64,000 bases of DNA, from NCBI GenBank assembly GCA_030522415.1, contig CM060113.1:10150565-10214564 (forward strand), given 5' to 3'. This document shows, piece after piece, positions 58,766 to 64,000 of the stretch. The stretch's first letter is position 1, and the number at the start of each line of letters is the position of its first letter. The stretch comes from Channallabes apus. Lineage: Eukaryota > Chordata > Actinopteri > Siluriformes > Clariidae. The notes beneath the pieces are model-generated. The model did no database searches. It worked only from the letters and a program-made list of their open reading frames with translations, and had not been told where the DNA came from. Position numbers and translations under genes: made by a program.

Positions 58766-59371
58766 TAAGCTGTTTTTTCCTTCTCACTTCAGGCTTCTTC
58801 ACTAGGAATCTATAGTAAATCTCCATACGGCTTTCTGCTTTGTGAAAATGTCTATTCTTAAATGTGCTATACAAATACCATTTAACTGAGTCAAGTTTAG
58901 AAAGAGCATCTGCTGCTGTGGTGCAAGTGGATAAAAAAAGTCACTAACCCTTCCCTCATTTAACTACGAACACACAGTACTATAAAATGACATTTGGAAA
59001 ATAACTCATGCTTGGCTTTCTTATGACAGCTTTGGCTGACTGCCTGTAATGCAAATCTATATACTTATCCAACACAGTCGCATGGGTGGCAGCTGTAAGA
59101 ATTCATACAATCCAACTCTTATTAAAAATGACAACAGGATATAGCATTTCTTACCACTAGCAAGAAGCAATGTTCCCACTAGCAAGCAGCAAGTTCCTTG
59201 TGTTGTCTGTAGTCATGTACTGATTGCTTTCAATGTTGAGGAAAAATGGTAAGTGACTAGTTGAATAATATTGCTTGATTTCACATCTTGTGTTTCATGC
59301 TTTGCAATAACTTGGAAAATCAGAAAATCGAGCTAACTACTAGCCGTGTACACTTACAGGAGGCACCAGCA
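58766..59371. other. Non-coding stretch
   Basis: Nothing recognised. Confidence 0.4.
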
Positions 59372-59642
59372 ACACTCTACAGCCAAACGTATTTGACCAA
59401 ACCTGTTAATTATTGAATTCAGGTGTTTCAATCAGGCCGCTTATCTCCAGTGTAGGCCAATGTTAATGCTTCAGCACACCAGGACATCTGACCTCATAAA
59501 AGCTCTATATGGGCACGAATTCCCACCGAAACACACCAAAATCTTGTGGACAGCCTTCCAAGAAGAGTGGATACTATTATACTGTAGCTGCAAAAGACAT
59601 ATCAGTTTTGGCCAAATACTGTAATTGTGTCCATATAATGTA
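59372..59642 (+). mobile_element. Internally deleted Tc1 element (MITE)
   Basis: The left half contains CCTGTTAATTATTGAATTC and GGTGTTTCAATCAGGCCGC. The right half holds a transposase C-terminal scrap around CTTGTGGACAGCCTTCCAAG, then GTAGCTGCAAAAG, and ends GTGTCCATATAATGTA. These are the two ends of a Tc1 family I recognise from fish, brought to 271 bp by an internal deletion. Confidence 0.72.
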
Positions 59643-61554
59643 TTTCTGTCATTTTCTGCTGCTATTTGCATCAAACAGTAAATGGGAACTGATTGCAAGT
59701 AGGAAGTAAAGTTATGAGCGAGGAACTGAAGTGTCTAACCCCATGAGAAACTAGATTGATGATTCAAGCCAATTATTTCATTTGTTTTTTCTTCTTTCTT
59801 TTTTTTTCGACCTAGTTTGCAAATGTTAGAAAATGTTAATTTTTAATTTCTTACTGTTATTTGCTTTTTGTGGATAACACATTTACATGGGTGTCAGTTG
59901 CATTGTGTAATCATAAGATGAACATCCTAATGGTTGATCCTAACCACAAATGGTCATGTTGTGACACTGGGCTTTAATGTAGAAGCTCAGACACCCATAA
60001 CATATAACCCATAGCTTCTGTATATCTGAGTTTCAAAAATCTCACTGCAAGCTACCTTCTGATTTGTAGAATTTGCACACATTGCCCTCTACCCTCGTCC
60101 TCTGTTGTTATGCGTATGCTTCATCTTTTCCACTCAAATAGCTTATCCAACCTCTCTCTCTCCCAATCTGGTTGGGTCATTTGTTTTGCTGAGAGGAAGC
60201 ATGAAATGAAAGGCCTTTGCTGGAGATGCCAATACATCTAATCCCTCTCAGCCCTCCCTCTTTGAAGGCAGCTGCTGGACAGATGATTTTTCTCACCTGA
60301 CAAATGGCCTCTATCCAGACAGAAGCTCTCTCTCAGATTGAGTAGCTTACACTGTGTATGCAGACATATGAAGAGCTGTGCTGGCACAAATCATTTTCAA
60401 AAAGGTGTGTGCTCTGTTGTGTGGGTCAGCAGTGGTCCTGTTTGGGTTTTTACTTCATCATTGCCAGGGACAGGGAGGCATAGTGGTACAAGTGCCTAAC
60501 CAGTATGAAACCAGAAGATTGTTCAGGAGGGTTTCCTCTAAATTCTTTCAATTATTAACACATGCCAAAATTTGCTAATTGGCTGAATTTGAAAAGGCCA
60601 CTAAAAGTTTGATTCACTGCATGGGCTGGTGGCCCTTCAAGGGTGTATTTGTACCTCACACCAAGTGTTGCTGTGATATTCTTTGAATCCACCACCATTC
60701 TTTGAAATTGTAGACAAGGGTATATATATATACTGTATATTTGAAACATTTAGTGCCACAAGACTATATTTATTGTTAGATTTGAATTATTGCACTAACT
60801 CTACTGGTCAGGGTGTGATAAATGGCTGTGAACTCAAGGATATTTTTTTATATTTGTGTGACATAAAGAAAAAGACATTTCTTTCTTCTTTCATCAATGT
60901 AGAAGTTGAAAGTGAAGCTGCTCATCCCCCAGGGCACCTTGGTCAGCTGCTCTTCACTGTTCAGCAATTTGACATGACATAGTATGTGTCTATTGTTAAC
61001 ATAGTTATTGATCTTGTACAATCTGAACTACCAACCTTATTACGCTTCAGAAAGTGAGTCTGATTAAAGTGAAGCAGCAAATGATGCTGTTTTCTAAGAT
61101 GAACAATTTTGTCCTGCCTGCTGCCAAATGTAAGGCTGTAAGAAGGTGGTAATAATAATCATCATGAGACAAAACAGTATGAGCAAGTAAACAAGCTAAA
61201 AACTTGCAACTGCAATTTTGTAATATGAAAGTGTAATGGCGGTGATGATGGAAGGCTAAAATGTAATATCTATCAACAGATCAATAGATTCTTCCTCAGA
61301 GTCACGTTCCGCCTCATGCCCAGTTTCATCACATCTACCATGCCAACTGACCAGCCATTTTTGTCAGGGTTGACCCCTAGCTGTGGGCTTCGACTATGGT
61401 GTCCTATTGGAGCTCTATGTGTATTTTTTTTTTTACTTTTCGGAACCATTAATACTGTTGCTCACTGTCTTGTGATTCAAGTTTCTGATCCACAGCCGTG
61501 TTCAGTTCTGTCTTTGATTAGTATTATTACTTAACATCCAATTAAATCTAGTGC
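59643..61554. other. Non-coding stretch, partly single copy
   Basis: No supported gene. 60140-60360 lacks repeats and includes CACCTGACAAATGG (two E-box-like sites). The rest shows nothing. Confidence 0.4.
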
Positions 61555-61770
61555 CTTCATGGTTTGGACTTGTTTTCCTGTGGCATCCTATGGGTGCTCA
61601 GCAGTGACCAGCTTGGTGGTTCTGTGGGATCAAACAGACCTGGCCTTTAGTCCCAGTGGGCATACAGTATGAGTGAGCTTTGGGTGTCCTGTCACCAGTT
61701 TCCTGGAGTATTGTTGGTAATCATTGTTTCTCAATTCACCCATCAGTAGACATAATGTTATTGCTGATCA
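61555..61770 (-). pseudogene. Tc1-family relic, same family as 4235-4600
   Basis: It shares CATCCTATGGGTGCTCAG-type and GTGAGCTTTGGGTGTCC-type landmarks with 4235-4600. It then ends in ACATAATGTTATTGCTGATC, the outer end I recall for this fish Tc1 family. No reading frame survives. Confidence 0.55.
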
Positions 61771-62138
61771 GATATGTTCTACTTATTCACATCCTTGTTA
61801 ACACTTGTGCATCCCTAGGACCAATTTGACACAAATACTAATAAATGACTAAAAAGCCAAATATCGTATAGCAGATTATGTCAAAAACAATTAGTGTGAC
61901 CCTAGTGATCCTTTGTATCCTCAGAAACGATCAGAAGGTATTGACCATCTTAGGCTAAGTATATTTGATTGTAGATTGTATGTAAGGTGGATACAGAACA
62001 GCATACCAACAGATGGCACTAATATACATTTTACATTTACGAATTTCAGCAAGTATATTTAATGCACACAATGCAATTTTGGGCATCATGCTGTAGACCG
62101 ACAAGTTCATTCGATTGGTGTTTGTGTGTCTAGACATG

Positions 62139-62201
<63 letters not shown>

Positions 62202-62985
62202 CTGTTTTATCCATTGTTATTTCAGAAAGTAATGATTTATTTCTTTGGATAGAACCTTACATTACTAGGTTACTAACTAAGTACCATCAGTCAAACACTC
62301 TTGGAAAGGTTTTTTAGATTAACCCAAATACTGAAGGAACAGATAGGTCGTTTGTAGTCATTTAAAGATTGGCAGTGACTCAGCTTATGGACATTTAGAG
62401 GAAGTTCATGCCACCACCTACAGTAGGTGGCAGAACAGTAATAAGTCTAGATGTATGTCTTCTTCAATCTCTGAGAGATGGTGGGACCAGCCGAGCAGGA
62501 ACGGGGTGATTTGCTGGGTGTGAGTAGAGCGGAGAGGTAAGTGGGTGCTGGCCATTTTTAATTTTTAGTTTTGTAGCTTAAAAACAGCAGACAAATTTAC
62601 CCTTTTAATGGAAGTACATTAAAAAAAAATAAAAAAAAACTTTATTTAATACAACCGTATGTGCCTGAGGACTGCATAAGGGTTAAACATATCTCTGTGC
62701 ATTTCTTCACTGTAATTTTACAAAATAATCTTTTCTGTTCATAATAATGTTCTCTATTGTATATTATCACTTTGTAATGATTATTTGCATAGTAATAATC
62801 CCTAATCAACACTATAAATGTCTACTGAGACTTTGAATTTTTTTTCATTAAGTGAATTGATTGAAGAACTTACGTCTTTTGCTTAGCATTCAAGTACAGG
62901 TAGATGCTGACTTAGATGCTGAAAGCACAGCTGTTTCAGTCTTTTTAAATGTTCCATAGGCAAGTGTGTGTTTTATGCAAAGGCC

Positions 62986-63030
<45 letters not shown>

Positions 63031-63755
63031 GAGGCCATAAAGCTGTGTAGGTAGACAGAAAGGCAGATTGCATTTTCCCCCAGTGGTTATACACAATCAG
63101 CATGAACATTATTAGCACCCTTGGTGAAGCTGAATTCAATTTTTTTTTTATTGTAATTAGCTTAAAATCTTACATTGAAAACAGAAGACCTTTTAACCTT
63201 TTAATGGAATACATTTCTCCCCCCCCCCCCCCCGAAAAAAAAAAAGCGTGTGCCTAATTTATTGCAGTAAAAATCTTTTTACAGCAATAAATTAGGCGCA
63301 TGCTTAGTAAAAATACCTTAGTAAAAATCCATAACCTAATGAAAAGGGACAAACATTTCTTGCCTTCATAAATTAAATAATGGCCATAAAGATGCAATTC
63401 CTACATTAATCTTAAAGCAATAATTCACGTAAACTTAAAGCAATAATTAATTTAATAATTCATATCCTGGTCATGTTGAACGCCATCCATGGATGCACAT
63501 GCATTTGAACAATCTTTCACACATAGGGATAATTTAGCATACAGATTACACCAAGACCTTGGAGCTATGAGGTAACAGTTCTACCTGTGCCACTGTTTCA
63601 CCCTTAGGCAAGGATTTTGAAGTTCGACTGGAACTTGGCTCTATCAGCAGATGAGACAAAAAAAAAAAAAATCATAAAAAATCAGAATCTCCAACCGCGA
63701 TGCCTGATCCCTGAAAACCAATAAACAACTTGTCGCCAACTTGTAGAAGGCATGC
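61771..63755. other. Non-coding stretch with microsatellites
   Basis: (AC)n at about 62140-62198, (CT)n at about 62990-63028, and C-run plus A-run at about 63213-63245. No gene recognised. Confidence 0.5.
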
Positions 63756-63759
63756 ATCT

Positions 63760-63935
63760 GTCTGTGGGAATAAACGAACACAACTTGCACATTACAGGAA
63801 CTGGACTGGTGTACCACATCGCCCCTGTACAGTCGTAACCTCCAAGCCATTTCCACAGGTTTGGGTCATTTAAAGGAGTTCTTTGGAGGCCAGTGTTTTA
63901 GACGTTTGGCAGGCAGTCCAATCATGGCTCCAGTG
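63760..63935 (+). pseudogene. Mariner (SETMAR-like) transposase C-terminal scrap
   Basis: Shares TTGCACATTACAGGAACT with 42880-43090. A short frame reads GHLKEFFGGQCFRR, matching KFLGGLRFR there. It is heavily decayed and close to the window's right edge. Confidence 0.55.
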
Positions 63936-64000
63936 TCCTAAAAACACTTTCTATGGGAATCCTAGGATAAGTACATTAGTGTAGAGAAATAAAGTTATAT

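Overview
The window looks like non-coding DNA from a teleost fish genome. It is AT-rich and packed with CA, TA, TTA and CT microsatellites. It also carries repeat families typical of fish: tRNA-derived SINEs, L2-type LINE pieces, Tc1/mariner relics, hAT-like non-autonomous elements and a chromodomain Ty3/gypsy retrotransposon. The SINE and Tc1 families are ones I associate with catfish-like (otophysan) genomes, but that placement is weak. I recognise no host gene, tRNA, rRNA or CRISPR array. The window is best read as intergenic or intronic sequence.

Layout. 0-10 kb: a large palindromic element at the left edge, a tRNA-Gly-derived SINE, a Tc1 relic and a 0.5-kb inverted-repeat element. 10-17 kb: an almost intact Tc1-family transposon (10261-11473) whose transposase is broken only by two stop codons; a diverged hAT-like element; a 183-codon ORF that looks like the start of a retroelement Gag, beside a 28-bp-arm hairpin. 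16.8-19.2 kb: a dead Tc1 element carrying a SINE with a 14-bp target duplication and a second block made of another SINE plus an inverted-repeat element. 19-24 kb: a LINE tail, a mariner relic, a GC-rich repeat block and an internally deleted inverted-repeat transposon.

26241-31401 holds the most complete element: a minus-strand chromodomain Ty3/gypsy retrotransposon. It has two 384-bp LTRs with no difference I could find and a 5-bp target duplication (AGAAG), so it inserted recently. Three expression features can be read directly. (1) An 11-nt primer-binding site next to the 5' LTR is exactly complementary to the expected first bases of the transcript, which implies self-priming; it also contains the gag start codon. 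(2) A GGGAAAC slippery site, a 7-nt spacer and a 9-bp stem-loop lie at the gag/pol overlap, which implies -1 frameshifting. (3) The pol reading frame ends inside the 3' LTR. In this copy gag is split by a +1 shift at a 15-base homopolymer.

32-64 kb: many SINE copies, a 5'-truncated L2-type LINE inserted in a SINE (43350-45665), a second SINE interrupted by the same LINE's 3' end (46873-47712), two hAT elements proven by 8-bp target duplications (50715-51345, 56483-58006), several Tc1/mariner relics, and long stretches with nothing recognisable.

The elements form no host pathway. The autonomous families (Tc1, hAT, LINE) explain the short derivatives: LINE machinery would move the SINEs, and Tc1 and hAT transposases the deleted copies. 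Repeat names rest on recall of fish repeat families and on internal comparison, because no database search was possible.
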